DNA from: Omphiscola glabra
Lineage: Eukaryota > Mollusca > Gastropoda > Lymnaeidae
DNA: 64,000 nucleotides
Reading direction: 5' to 3'
Assembly (NCBI GenBank): GCA_964017045.1
Contig: OZ024809.1
Span: 10,794,307-10,858,306, forward strand
Shown: one piece after another, positions 34,687 to 47,541 of the stretch
How the letters are laid out: each line of letters begins with the position of its first letter
How positions within the stretch are numbered: the stretch's first letter is position 1
Position numbers and translations under genes: made by a program
The notes under the pieces: generated by a model
Told to the model about the DNA's origin: nothing
What the model saw: the letters and a program-made list of their open reading frames with translations, nothing else
Database searches by the model: none

Positions 34687-35439
34687 CCCTATAACTGATA
34701 CTCATTGAGGTATCGCGCTCTGGTCATAACAACTTATAACAGTAAAAGTGATATCAGTATAGGAAGAAATGTTACATGGACATTTAATAACCCTATTTCA
34801 CCGTTGTTGGGAAGCCACTCGTGACCCAGGTAACTCCTAAGTGAAGCGACCGTATGACATTTAACCTCTGTTCTAAAAATAAATATTACATAGTAATATA
34901 ATAACTGAGTTTTTGATAATATCGCCGACACATCATCAGGGCATTCATCAAGTGTGCATTATTAGTGCATTCATCGTGTGTATATCATTATTACGTTCAA
35001 CAATTATACATCATTAGTAACTTCGGCACACAAGAACCGACAGTTCTTTATTCTCCGGTACATCATTAATAAAGTCCTCAACCATGCATCATAAGAACAT
35101 TCGCACAAATGTAACATTAGTAATTTTCTTCTCTGCCTCAGTAGTACATTTTATGACACTTGTTTCAATAGAATATAAATGGCACGCTAATTTTATTTTG
35201 CGCGCCTACTGAACACGGCATTACAGCCCTACATACGGGCACCTGGAGAATTATTATTTGAGATTGATGCGCAGTCAAAATAAACCCATTTACCCTTGAT
35301 ATACATGACGCATGACAAGTGAAATTCTGGACTCAGCATGGGTAAATTAAATTGAAAAAAATAAATCTGACAAGTATTCCCGGAACTATATTACTAAATA
35401 AATAAATAATAATAATAATTTGTCCCCGGGACATTATTA
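34687..35439. other. AT-rich, degenerate CATTAGTNCATTC repeats
   Basis: 34930-35130 has loose repeats around ATCATTAGTGCATTCATC. No gene. Confidence 0.4.
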
Positions 35440-36060
35440 CAGCGCCTGGTAAACTAACCAAGGGAGGTAATCGGGATTTCTCCACGTAACCTCTCGAACA
35501 TGATTGGTGATCCAGGAGAGACGATTCAGATGTAATTATCGAGCTAATTCTCGGCCATTAAAACACACACGACTCCGGAGGGAAACTTTCAACAGTCCAA
35601 TTTATAAACTCATTCCTCGCGCCTAATGCGAGAATCTCAACTCTTTTTTAACGCATGCCCCAATTCACACGGGCGAAGAAGCACGCGCCCCGCGCGTATT
35701 AACCCTCGCGACACCGAGACCAAAGTGGAGAGAAGCCCGCTCGCTAATTCCCGGCAATTGTCACCCATTCTTGGAGCACCCAGACGAAAAAAGCGAAGAC
35801 TTCACTAGCCCGGGTCCCGTTTCCCCCGCCCGGCACTCTGCTCGGTTTGTGTGCGGCGATAATGAGACTGTATAAACTGGAAGTCCACGAGCTTCAGTCG
35901 AGCACAATCCTAGCTATAGGCGAGTTCTAACAAGGCTAACGGGCTGAGAAAAGACGAGCAATTTGGGGGGCCAGGGAGCCGGGAATTCGATTTAGGAAGC
36001 CAACAAACAGATCAGCACCAGTGGCCGAATCGGGTCAGCCCGGGAGAGAGGCACGAGAGA
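35440..36060. promoter_or_regulatory. Candidate conserved regulatory block
   Basis: Higher GC, non-repetitive, with homeodomain-like GTAATTATCGAGCTAATTC at about 35532 and GGCCATTAAAAC at about 35553. The 60-codon frame at 35626 is basic but unrecognised. Confidence 0.3.
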
Positions 36061-37060
36061 CGTGGTCAATTGACAAAACGAGGGATCGCTTTCATTGGAT
36101 TCACAGTCGGGAAAATGGGGAGAAGAAAACATGGAACGTTTCGCAGACTTCCCATGTTAGAGAATTGTACAGTGTATAGAAAACATAGAATCATGTTCAA
36201 CACATCACAATCACTGATGGTGAAATATCCAAGCCCTCCGTGTGTACATCTTATCACACACTTACCTCAACTGCAATCCTTATCATCTCATGATCCTCAC
36301 GAAAGCCCCCTTCCTATACCCCTGCAAAGCCCACTTCACTTTATCCGCCCTTACATGCCCTTTTATACCTTAAAAATCATGTGTGTGTCAGTAAATCATT
36401 TTAAACAGATGCCCTTATAGTATACAATTTTCTACCACAATGACTCACTTTGTCTTGCTTTATACTATATTTAAAGTGGTTTCCTAACCATTTCCATAGC
36501 TTTACAAAAATTCGTCCAAGATTATTTATTCGTAAATTTAAAAAAAAAAAAAATTATTACATTTTAAACTAATATATCTACTAAAAGTATATTTTCCATA
36601 AATAGTCCCAAGTATCACAAAAGGACTGAAACTAAACAGATCTCGCTATACTCATGCAGGCTACACGGCTAAAGTCATTACTTGAAGTATGATGTGACCA
36701 CGTGTGTTATCAAAAAACAACTTCTTAGTCAACTATTCAATGTGATAATTAACGACGACATGATGTCAACATATGTCTATATTGTACTGGATATCAAACC
36801 AATATATTCACCACAACAATGGACGTCGGTACATCTATATGGGGAGACGGACAATCATAACATAAGGACACGAGATTTTATATTGAAATATTTCACCCGT
36901 TGCCCTTGAATCGTATCCAGATGGTATAACAGCCCACAAGGGGTCCAGCTGGACGTTAAAAGTCAATATATGTTATTAATAGTAGAGCGAAATATACACT
37001 CCCCCAAAAGCAAGAGTAATTCTAGATAAAAATGGCGCCACATTTCCCATCATCGCTCCT
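36061..37060. other. Non-repetitive, no gene recognised
   Basis: A 116-codon plus frame at 36070-36420 overlaps a minus frame and shows no family motif. Confidence 0.3.
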
Positions 37061-37985
37061 GAATGGATATGGATTTTTTATATTGTTATTGTTACACACC
37101 CAATCAAATATCCATTCTTCGTCTCTCAAGTAGCTCGATAATTAATAAATATCCCCCGGGTGCTTGTTTCCCCCGCCGCCATGTTGAAACAGATGCAGAT
37201 GTACACTTCCTGTGATCAGATCCAACATGGAAGAGAGTGTCTAGTAGCTAGATGTACAAACACAAGAAATTGTCCGTATTCGATGGCGAAAATTCCCCGT
37301 CTACCATTGTAGCCGCCCACTTAACTGTGTGAGAACATGATGATACAGAGTTTGAAAAGATTTGCGCACACGAATCAAAGGGATGTAATTGGGCTTCTTC
37401 TTGTCCCTTTCAGCGCAAATTTCACAAGGTTCAAAATGGCTGCAAATCAAATAAGCGATAAATGGGAGGGGGGGGGGAGTTGGTTTGGGGATGGGGGTAG
37501 TGGTTGGGGAGTCTTCTTATAGAAAAATCGGAGCCTAATCTTGAAGGGGGATAACTAATTTGACATTCCCTGTGTGTTGTGTGAAACAACTTTTGTGTCT
37601 TGTTCAATACTCTCCCCTGTTTTTCTTGAAAATGCAACGTCAAAATCCGCTGCCGAGTTTTTGTCATTAGCGCGGGGGTCGCCCGGTGTACATCGCTTGC
37701 CATTCAGCCAATCAGCGGGCGCTTTTATTTACGTCACCTGTGCCAGAAAATGGCGGACCCCTGCAGGTGATGGCACCAAGGGATTCTACCCTCTCAGACT
37801 GTGTATGCCGTATTTTGACAGGTTTTTTTGTTTCCACTTGAAACAGCTGAATGACAAGGAACGATGTTTGTTTTCATCACGCTCATCAACCGCAGCGCCT
37901 CCGTTTGATATACAGAAACGAAAAAAAAAAAAAAAAAAAAGGGGGAGACAAGCTAAAGACATCCAAGGGAGTCAATGAAAATGGT
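37061..37985. promoter_or_regulatory. Candidate regulatory/promoter-like block
   Basis: Contains CAGCCAATCAGCGGGCGC (a CCAAT box) at about 37705 and TTTACGTCACC (CRE-like) at about 37728 in non-repetitive sequence. No transcript can be attached to it. A 134-codon frame at 37574-37978 ends in a poly-Lys tract from an A-run and is probably spurious. Confidence 0.25.
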
Positions 37986-38144
37986 ACCGGGCCCTTAGAA
38001 AGCGTGGTATAATTGAGAGTTACACATTAAAGGCGATAGCGTGTTCCAGTCGACAGTATATCAATAAAGATACCGTAATTCCGGTGAACAGTCTATCACG
38101 AATATCGTTACCCTATCAACAGAATGTCAAGGCTGTACAGTTAT

Positions 38145-38485
38145 TCCCATCAGCAATATGTCAAGATACCGTTATTTTTATCAGTATAGTAATATATCAA
38201 GACGATTCCGCTATTTCTTTCAGCAATATGTCAAGACGATACCGGCATTCTCATCAGCAGTATGTCAAGACGATACCGGCATTCTCTTCAGCAATATGTC
38301 AAGACGATACCGGCATTCTCATCAGCAATATGTCGAGACGATACCAGCATTCCCATCAGCAATATGTCAAGACGATACCTTATTTTTACCAACAGGATGT
38401 CAAGACGATACGGACATTCCCATCAGCAATATGTCAAGACGATACCGTATTCTTATCAACAGGATGTCAAGACGATACCAGGGTC
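38145..38485 (+). repeat. 34-bp minisatellite (about 10 copies)
   Basis: Units of CAGCAATATGTCAAGACGAT, ACCGGCATTCTCAT, with CAACAGGATGTC variants. It keeps all three plus frames open for 105-152 codons by chance. Confidence 0.94.
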
Positions 38486-38829
38486 CGAACAGTGCTTACA
38501 GCCCGGAAACACGGGCATATTTCTTTATCTATTCTATTTTAAGATCTGTAAGGGAATAAAGAAAATATCGCAACGTTAATTTTCCCAATCTAAAAACTAC
38601 ATCGCCGCCTTTAAATAATCACATACCACATTTTCTTTGCACTTAAGTTCTATTTAGGCGCCGCCCACACGAGGCAATATTCGGTTCTCGGCTGTTTTCT
38701 TTCACGGACGGCATGTTTGGCTGTTCGCTGTCCACAGCAAATTCGTCACTGGCAATGACAATAATTAGAAATGTAGAGTCCTTTTAAAATAGCCTCGCTA
38801 TACGCCGGGAAGTATAAGACAGCTGAACT

Positions 38830-39020
38830 TAACCTCTTGCGTAAGCCGTTTATCTACATAACCCCTTGCGAAAGCCGTTTATCTACCTAACCTCTTGCGT
38901 GAGCCGTTTATCTACTTAACCTCTTGCGTGAGCCGTTTATCTACCTAACCTCTTGCGTAAGCCGTTTATCTACCTAACCTCTTGCGTAAGCCGTTTATCT
39001 ATTTAGCCTCTTGCGTACGC
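38830..39020 (+). repeat. 29-bp minisatellite (about 6.5 copies)
   Basis: Units of AACCTCTTGCGTAAGCCGTT, TATCTACCT. Confidence 0.95.
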
Positions 39021-39394
39021 CGTTTTCTTGCCCACGTATTCGCTACAATAAGTTAGGACGAAGAGAGCAGTCGTTGCCATTCCTGAAATAACAATGGAAA
39101 CAACTGAGCATAATATGTTGATGATTGAAAAGTTTCTGCAAGGGCGAACATCCAGGAAATAGTTTCAAAATGATTTATTATTGGCCGTCTGAATTAGAGG
39201 AGCGCCATGTTATTTTGATGATTTATTTTTAACCCGTGACGACACAACCGCGCATTGCTTTGTTTATTGATAAATCCCAATGAAAAAAAGAAGAATTTTT
39301 TTTTTCCCGGAGTACACCGTTAAACTCGTTTCATCACAACGTCCCGCTCGACTTGTTAATACGCAAAGTATCTCTGTCAAGCGAGGGTGCTGAA

Positions 39395-39597
39395 CAGTGG
39401 CGTAGCAAGCTTAACTCGCGCCCGGGGCACACTAACCTTTTAGCACCCCCCCCTCTATTTGAAAACCATACAATATTATATGTAAAATATACCATTTGGC
39501 GCCCCTTTGTGAGTAGCATGATGCCCCCTTGCCCCCCTAGCTACGCCACTGCCCCCCTAGCTACGCCACTCCCCCCCCCCCCTTCGCTACGCCACTG
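39395..39597. mobile_element. hAT MITE, CAGTGGCGTAGC family, with a multiplied right end
   Basis: Begins CAGTGGCGTAGCAAGC. The right end CTAGCTACGCCACTG is present in three tandem copies at about 39537-39597. TSD is GTGCTGAA (39387-39394) and GTACTGAA (39598-39605), one mismatch. Confidence 0.9.
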
Positions 39598-39605
39598 GTA
39601 CTGAA

Positions 39606-40650
39606 TACAGCGGAGCACCGCTAAACCGCATCGCGTTAATAGCGGGGGGGGGGGGGGGAGAGGGGGGTCGCGTTAATGCGGGGTGTTAATATATCCCGTC
39701 GTGCGAATGGCTTTTGTGGTTTTTTTTTTTCCTTTTAATCACTTGTGGTGATGGCGTTCGACTAGTCTTAGTTGATTTGTCATTATGATGTACTAGAAAA
39801 ATATGTTTATTACTACCCACCCCCACTCCCACATGATTAAAACAAATTAAACAACAGGAAAAACTGATTATTGTTCGTGGGTTTGCGGGGTGGGGCTGAA
39901 AATATAACTGCATTCGCGTTACAGCGGGGATCCACTGTAAGTTAGTATAAAAATGTTACTATTATGGTCTGCCTGAGATGCCGGCACCCGAGAAAGCAAC
40001 AAACAAACTTGCACTAATAGAGCATCACGTGGACACACCACGTGCTTCCGTTTTGGGGCCCAGGTCAGTGCCAGTGTTGGTCGGGTCCTAAGTCGATACA
40101 AATCTACACGTCCTCTAAGCACTCGCGCCCCCCCCCCCCCAACCAACCAACCCCTTTCCTTTCCCGATGAAGTCGAATCTCTCCCAGACACCGGAATAAC
40201 GTTTTATTAAGTACCCAAAACTCAAATCGTTGCCAGCCCTACCCCCTCTCCCTTGCTTTCTGCTTGTCGCAATAAACGCGACCCCCCCCCCCCCCTTCAC
40301 CCCTACCACTAATCGCTGAAACCTTTAGCAATGTCAACAAAAGCTGCACCCCCTGACTTGTTGGGCACCTGTTCCAGTCCCGCTAACGACTCGTGTACGA
40401 CGCGCACATGGAGCTCATCCCGAGGCTGATAGCAGCCCAGGAACGCGAGACAAACGCGGTATTTATCCCCCCCTTAAGGAAAGCTTTATTTGAAGTTTTT
40501 TGACAAGTTAGACAAAAACTTTAAACTAACATTTTCTTTTGGTTCAGATAAATGGGTAAAAAATTCAGAGACATTCTTTAGCGATGGAAGAGTTAATGGA
40601 AACTTTAATAATTTTAAGATGATCACGTTGAGTACACATTTAGGATGTAC
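39606..40650. other. Non-coding with several homopolymer runs
   Basis: G-run at 39644, C-runs at 40128 and 40283. CATTCGCGTTACAGCGGGGATCC near 39911 mirrors TCGCGTTAATAGCGGG near 39630 and may be a dispersed element. No gene. Confidence 0.35.
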
Positions 40651-40654
40651 AAGA

Positions 40655-41525
40655 CAGTGAGAAGTTAGATATGACCCAGATGGTGAAAAGTTTAGGATAA
40701 ACAAGATGGTGACAAGTTTAGGTCAAACAAGATGGTGAAAAATTTAGGTGAAACAAGATGGTGAAATGTTTAGGATAAACAAGATGGTGAAAAGTTTAGG
40801 TTAAACAAGATGATGAAAAATTTAGGTGAAACAAGATGGTGAAATGTTTAGGATAAACAAGATGGTGAAAAGTTTAGGTTAAACAAGATGGTGAAAAGTT
40901 TAGGATAAAAAAGATGGTGACAAGTTTAGGTTAAACAATATGGTGAAATGTTTAGGTTAAACAAGATGGTGAAAAGTTTAGGATAAACAAGATGGCGACA
41001 AGTTTAGGTCAAACAAGATGGTGAAAAGTTTAGGTTAAACAAGATGGTGAAATGTTTAGGATTAACAAGATGGTGAAAAGTTTAGGTTAAACAAGATGGT
41101 GAAAGGTTTAGGTTAAACAAGATGGTGAAAAGTTTAGGATAAACAATATGGTGAAATGTTTAGGTTAAACAAGATAGTGAAAATTTCAGGTTAAACAAGA
41201 TGGTGAAAAGTTTAGGTTAAACAAGATGGTGAAAGGTTTAGGTTAAACAAGATGGTGAAAGGTTTAGGATAAACAAGATGGTGACAAGTTTATGTTAAAC
41301 AATATGGTGAAATGTTTAGGTTAAACAAGATAGTGAAAAGTTCAGGTTAAACAAGATGGTGAAAAGTATAGGTTAAACAAGATGGTGAAATGTTTAGGTT
41401 AAACAAGATGGTGAAATGTTTAGGTTAAACAAGATGGTGAAAAGTTTAGGTTACACAAGATGGTGAAATGTTTAGGTTAAACAAGATGGTGAAATGTTTA
41501 GGTTAAACAATATGGTGAAATGTTT
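40655..41525 (+). repeat. 26-bp minisatellite (about 33 copies)
   Basis: Units of AAACAAGATGGTGAAAAGTT, TAGGTT, with GGATAA, ATGTTT and CAAGTTT variants mixed in higher-order blocks. Confidence 0.96.
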
Positions 41526-41929
41526 AGCATTATTTTAAAGCTAAAAAAATTGAATTCTCAACGAGAAAAATATCAATAAAAGTTTTAATTCTCATTATGA
41601 AAGAATAAATTTGCATGGCATCCCCAAAGGTGATCCGACATATACATTTATGATGCTTTGACTTAAACGGTTTTATAAATACGTGTGAACAAATACATAT
41701 ATTGGCAAGTCTTACTTACAAAAAAGTGTGTGCTGTTTGGGAAAGGGGGGGGGGGGCAGAAGAGAGAAACAAAACATTGAATTCTCAAGGAAACTATGTA
41801 TGGTGAAAGGTGAAAGAGGAGGAAGGATGATACTAGTTGATGTGGGTGTGCGCTGATCAGCGAGTGAGGTGGTGGTGATTAGGTACAGTGGCGATCTTTA
41901 CGTGAGATGGCGGTAGTGTATTGTAGTGT
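41526..41929. other. Non-coding, no gene recognised
   Basis: G-run near 41745. Nothing else. Confidence 0.35.
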
Positions 41930-42275
41930 TAAGGTTGCAGGGTGTGAGGCTGTAGGGGTGTGTGGTTGTCGGAGTGCGAGGTTGAAGTAGTGTGAGGTTG
42001 CAAGGGTGTGATGTTGAAGTATGAGGTTGTGGTGGTGTGAGGTTGTAGGGGTGTGAGGTGGTGGGTTGTGATGTGGTGGGTGGGCTGTGATGCGGTGGCT
42101 GGGCTGTGATGTGGTGGGCTGTGATGTGGTGGCTGGGCTGTGATGTGGTGGGTTGTTAGGTGGTGGGTTGTGATGTGGTGGGTTGTGATGTGGTGGGTGG
42201 GCTGTGATGTGGTGGGTGGGCTGTGATGTGGTGGCTGGGCTGTGATGTGGTGGCTGGGCTGTGATGTGGTGGGTG
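41930..42275 (+). repeat. GTGATGTGGTGG-type short repeat
   Basis: A variable 15-18-bp repeat: first GGTTGTAGGGGTGTGA, then GGCTGTGATGTGGTGG. It gives Thr/His/Pro-rich spurious minus frames. Confidence 0.92.
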
Positions 42276-42542
42276 TAGTATGAAGTTGTGAGATGATAAA
42301 TGTAAAGCACTTGGTAGTTGACTGAAAAACAAAAACTAAAAGAATTATAATTCTGTTATCATCATTTAACACTTGTTTACCCAGCAGATCTATTTACGGG
42401 CGAGGTGGTGAAGACGAGAGGTCAATATACTGACATTTCATTTATGCTTTTAAGACTCAAAATAGTTATAATAATAATAATAAATACAATAATTAAAATA
42501 TTTAAAAAAAAAAAAAGCGATCCCTTGGGAGTCACGGTGAAG

Positions 42543-42755
42543 GCTAACCATTTCAACTCTAACCATTTCAACTCTAACCATTTCAACTCTAACCATTTCA
42601 ACTCTAACCATTTCAACTCTAACCATTTCAACTCTAACCATTTCAACTCTAACCATTTCAACTCTAACCATTTCAACTCTAACCATTTCAACTCTAACCA
42701 TTTCAACTCTAACCATTTCAACTCTAACCATTTCAACTCTAACCATTTCAACTCG
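42543..42755 (+). repeat. 15-bp minisatellite, 14 perfect copies
   Basis: AACCATTTCAACTCT repeated without change, so very recent. All frames are open; the plus frame repeats SNHFN. Confidence 0.98.
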
Positions 42756-43084
42756 TGACCGAATTGTTTTAGATTTAAAAAGTCACTTCTATGTTTGGGG
42801 GGGGGGGGGGGATTCTTTTTTTTTTGGAAAAGGGGGGGGGGGGGGGAATGTGAATTCTAAATAAATAAATGTCAGCGACTTTTAAGGAAAAACATAATAA
42901 TGTAAATATTGGCCTTACCAAGACATCAGCCACCGATACAACATCACAACATCAGTGTATTTGTCATGTCCTTGTTTTTTTTAAAAAAACACTTAACATT
43001 TTTTCCCCTATTTATTTACTTTACATTAGCTTGAAAAGAGTCCCTCGAGTATTATTATATCATGGATATATAGAAATACGGGTG
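42756..43084. other. G-runs and AT-rich spacer
   Basis: G-runs at 42798 and 42831. No gene. Confidence 0.4.
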
Positions 43085-43102
43085 ACCAAGCAGAGAGAGA
43101 TG

Positions 43103-43135
<33 letters not shown>

Positions 43136-43427
43136 TGACAGTGTGAGCAACGAGAGACAGGGAGAGAGAGAGAGGGACAGAGGGAGGCGGAGAGTGACAG
43201 ATAGAGCAGCAGAGAGAGAGGGAGAGAGAGAAGAGAGAGACGGGGAGAGACGGAGGGCGAGAGAAAAGAGAGAGAGGGAGGGAAACAGAGAGAGAGCCAG
43301 AGAGAGTGACAGAGGGGGAGAGAGAGAGAAAAGAGAGAGAGGGAGGGAAACAGAGAGAGAGACAGAGAGAGTGACAGAGGGGGAGAGAGAGAGAGAAAAG
43401 AGAGAAGAGAGAGAGAGAGGGGGAGAG

Positions 43428-43466
<39 letters not shown>

Positions 43467-43475
43467 GAGAGGGGG
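43085..43475 (+). repeat. GA-rich polypurine tract with (GATA)n
   Basis: Compound (GA)n and GGGAGAGA repeats, a duplicated segment of about 65 bp containing GAGGGAGGGAAACAGAGAGA, and (GATA)n at about 43428-43465. A potential triplex-forming tract. Confidence 0.95.
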
Positions 43476-44694
43476 GGGGAGAAAAGGTGATGTTAATGTC
43501 AAGAGAGTTAAATACAGTTTGATGTATTGGTTCTCGCAATTGGAGGAGAAACGGGCAAATCTATATACCCTTGTCAATTATAATGACACAGTGGCTCTCA
43601 CAATGGCGCAACAATCTATAATCACGCCCTAATCATTGAAAATGACAGGACAGTTGACAGACAAAAATCTGCCGCGGACAAGTTTTTTCTTTTATTGATT
43701 GTAGCTCACGGTTAACGTTGACCTGCAGTGACGAAGAACAAATATTTATATAGCAAAATAAAACATTTAAAACATGGCACGACATTTCCTATTATTTAAA
43801 CCAAAAAATCCATTAGAACATGTTTTACATGGAAATGAAAAATCAAACGTCAAACAATTACCTATTGAAAAAAATGACCTCCGAGGACAAAATGACCTAT
43901 TGACGCAATGAACCATATTACAAATGAGAGGACTGATACAATGTCATTATTGATATAACGTGATGGGCTATTGATGAAATAATACAGTTGACTCAGCGAC
44001 CTATTGTTACAACCTATGAACTATTTTCACAATGGGGTTTTTCGACACAATGAGCTATGGACACAATGAGCTATAGAACAAATGAGAGGACTGATACAAT
44101 GTCATTATTGATATGACGTGATGGACTATACGGATGATACAATTGACTCAGCGACCTATTTGAACTTTTTTCACAATGGGAAATTGGCACAATGAGCTAC
44201 TGACACAATGTTAGAATGGACACAATGAGCAGTGGACAGGCTGACCAAAAGTGGCAGTGGCCTTATAATGGTCCATTAAATTAACGAGGCATGGAAGCTA
44301 AGTTGTACAAGCACTCAACAGCCAGGCCCTGTGATTGCACACATCTAAGCTAACGTTGCCCTCTGTTCGGCTTTGGGAACCTCTGGCTTGTCGAACTGAC
44401 CAGTCCGCGACGACACGAAACTCTGATAGCTGAGCAGGGAAAAGAAATACAAAAAACCTTTTGTCATGGTTTGAATGAATGTTTAACATTTGTTAGACAC
44501 GAAAAGGACACAACGCTGAAACAATGTTAGACAATTTTTGTCTCCAAAATTACCATACACTTCAAAAAATCAAACAGAGCATATTTTTTAACACATACAA
44601 ACTATTTATATTATATTTTAAAAAATGGGTACACAAACGTATATGGACAAGAATACAATAGAAACAGACAACGCACGGCTGATTGACTCTAGAG
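43476..44694. other. Non-coding; degenerate duplication at 43880-44230
   Basis: ACTGATACAATGTCATTATTGATAT occurs near 44090 and 43935 with similar downstream sequence, a two-copy repeat of about 155 bp. 43500-43700 is higher-complexity sequence. No gene. Confidence 0.4.
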
Positions 44695-44891
44695 CAGTTG
44701 TTCTCAACCTTCCTAATGCCGCGACCCTTTACTACAGCTCCTCATGCTGTGGCGACCCCCAACCACAAAATTATTTTCGTTTCTACTTCATAACTATAGG
44801 GTATATGTGTTTTTCCATCGTCTTATGCGACCCCTGTGAAAGGGTCATTCGACTCCCAAAGGGGTCGCGACCCACAGGTTGAGAACCGCTG
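44695..44891. mobile_element. hAT MITE, CAGCGGTTCTCAAC family
   Basis: Begins CAGTTGTTCTCAACCTTCC and ends GGTTGAGAACCGCTG. The 8-bp TSD CTCTAGAG is perfect (44687-44694 and 44892-44899). Confidence 0.94.
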
Positions 44892-44899
44892 CTCTAGAG

Positions 44900-45739
44900 C
44901 TAGATGGGTTTTTTTTGTTTTTTTTTTTTATTTGTTTTTTTTTGTTTTTTGGTTTTGTTTGTATGATGTGAGAAAATGCTTTCTAGATGTTCGATGTCAT
45001 TGTAAATGATATGACCCGAGGGGGAGGGGGTATTCAAAAATATAAACGTTGTACGCGTTCAGTAAAACAAATTAAAAAAATTCAAGACAATAGTTAAAGA
45101 CTATTTCAGTTCGGTAAAACAAAATTTAAGATCGATAGGAAAACACTTGACACATTCGCGTCTGATCCCTCCTGCCTTCCAACACCAAGTTCATGATATT
45201 GATATCTTCGCCGAGTCTACCCTTGCAAACCAGTGAAATATCCTCTTCAATATCAGGCACAGAAACATCGCGAATACCCTTTACATAAACAGGAGCCAGA
45301 ATGATCAATACGTTGACCGTGGGGGCCCTTAAGGTAGAGAAGAAGAAAAAGAAGAAAACACCCAGTCCTTGAATGCGTTAATATATTTTTTTGAAAGGCT
45401 TGCTACCTTATTTTTACCACTGTCGGGTTTGTTTTTGTGTGTGCGACACTAGAGTGTACGCACTCACACGCACACGGACACACACACACACAAACACACA
45501 CACAAACACACACCTTGCTTTAAATAGCTGGATTTGAGTTCAACAAATAACTTGAAAAAGTTGCCTGTTTCTTAGTCAAGAATGCTAGCATGTGAGACGA
45601 TGATTGTATTTTTGCGGTTTTACCCCCGTCCCGATTACTGGCTTATTATGATATTCGAATCTGAATATACCATATGTTGGAAATATTGGGGTAAAGGTTT
45701 ATCACGTGACTTATGAAAGGTTACATTATGCAATCACAA
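44900..45739. other. Non-coding; one unassigned 60-codon minus frame
   Basis: T-rich at 44905-44960, (CA)n at about 45470-45510. The minus frame at 45308-45126 reads VPDIEEDISLVCKGRLGEDI and looks protein-like, but I do not recognise it. Confidence 0.35.
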
Positions 45740-45965
45740 TCCACAACCCCCCCCCTTTTTTTTTCATCTCCAAATCCATCCCTCCCCCTTTTCTGTAATC
45801 TCAAAATCTACCATCCATTACCCTCGTCTCCCCAATATAACACCCATCCTTTAATCTCCAAATCCATCACACATTCCTTTCATCTCCAACACCCCTTCCC
45901 TTCATCTCCAAATCCACCCTCCTTCCCGCAATCTCCCAATCAACCATCCCTTCACCTCCAATCCA
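45740..45965 (+). repeat. Degenerate TTCATCTCCAAATCCA repeat
   Basis: Imperfect 25-35-bp pyrimidine-rich repeats. Confidence 0.75.
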
Positions 45966-46089
45966 GCTCCATTTCGTATTACCACATTAAACTGTTTTTC
46001 GTCTGTTTAAAAAAAAACGCAACCTTTTGATATGTTTTTAACGTGCTTGGTCGACACGCGCTAATACTGATTGTAGGATTTCAATCTTT

Positions 46090-46735
46090 TAATGTTAAAT
46101 AAAAAGCCTTTCAGGATTAGATCCCCCAGAATTCAACGCCCTGCAGAGTCACTTTCTAGTTGAATCCTTTCATTACAACCTGTGCTTTTATGGGCTCCAT
46201 AATCAAATGGGAAAGCAAGCTCTAAGCTCGTGTTTGTTCGGCGAATCCACGGGTTAATACGACATTAAGCTGTACGTCAACGGAGGAGCTTTGCCGAGGG
46301 CGGGTTTTAGTGCAGATACTTTTTGAGATATCCTCCAAACTGTACCGAACATTGTTGGGCAAACAGACGGCGGGTTTAATGAGGCAATGGGGGGAAAGTG
46401 TTTTTGGCATTTCCAGAGTTACGTCCCCTCGATATTGTTTCCCTTTCATTACCATCATTTTGTTGGCTAACACGGGACAAATAGAGCCTAAGAGAGCTTG
46501 GCTTAGCTCCCTTTCATACTCAATTCGAACGTGTTTTCCATTGGCACGTGGAGAAATTTGGGGTTTCTGACGGGCGTGCAACATTTTGATCGCCCGGTAG
46601 GGGGAGTGAACACGGTTGCCCAGGACATGACCAGGGACACATCATGCCCTATGTCCAACCCCAAGGGAAAAATACCCACCTCTCTACAATTCAATCAGGG
46701 CCATACGCCCCGTAAACCCAAACCCTAATTCATTT
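46090..46735. promoter_or_regulatory. Candidate conserved non-coding block
   Basis: About 640 bp of non-repetitive, balanced-composition sequence between AT-rich or repeated flanks. Frames of up to 120 codons lie on both strands without any known motif, which argues against coding. Confidence 0.3.
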
Positions 46736-47533
46736 TTTTTTAAAGATACAATTTTTCAAAAATGAATGAAAACCGGCATTATATTTGATGACTTCCTCTG
46801 AATCATTCCTGTAAATATAATTCATGAAAAATGTACACAAGTGTTAGATACAGAATCACCTCGAGCAGCTTTTAATGTATCTAAATAAGAATTTAAAAAC
46901 TTTACACTCATTTTTCTCAAAACTGCAAAAATACACTTAAGTACTTTTTCTACTCGGCCCTTCATATGGTTGCTCAAAAAGGTAATTATTTCATTCCATA
47001 TTAGAGTTCAACTAATGGCAGCAAGTTTTAAAACAAGGACATAATACAAGCGTAAACAAAAAAATTCCAACTTCCATTTTTTTAAAATTAAAAAAATAAT
47101 AATGATAATAAATTTGAAAAAAAAAAAAAAAGTATATATTTAAAAGGAGAACACAACAATTTTGTTTGTTTCGGCGCGGGCGCGTACGTGGGGATTTCCG
47201 TACTATAATTAATAACATGGTTTTAGAAATGAGTAGCTCCCACCCCCAGTCTCCATCACCATGTCCCCGATACGAGGGTCATCTGAGTCCAAGTCAAGCC
47301 GGTTGAACAAACGAAACTGGAGAGTAAGTTTCGTAGAGAGGAGGGTCGAGGGGAGACATGTCAGGGGGGCGGGGAAACAGTAGGTCAGGGCGGTACAGAC
47401 TGAATGCAGCTGATGGTGACTGACTGCAACTGCAAGACGAAACGAACATGTCTGAAGCACATCAACGTAAAAATTGAAAAAAAAAGGTTTCTGAAGACAC
47501 CCCCACCCCACCCCACACACACACGCGCGATTT
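46736..47533. other. AT-rich, no gene recognised
   Basis: Poly-A at 47116. A 103-codon minus frame at 47209-47520 is unconvincing. Confidence 0.35.
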
Positions 47534-47541
47534 AACTAGAT

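Noticed and set aside
42405..42758. SNHFN-repeat frame of 117 codons
   Set aside because: Perfect 15-bp repeat; no start context or flanking coding sequence.
43026..43577. Ser/Leu-rich 183-codon minus frame
   Set aside because: A translation of the GA/CT tract.
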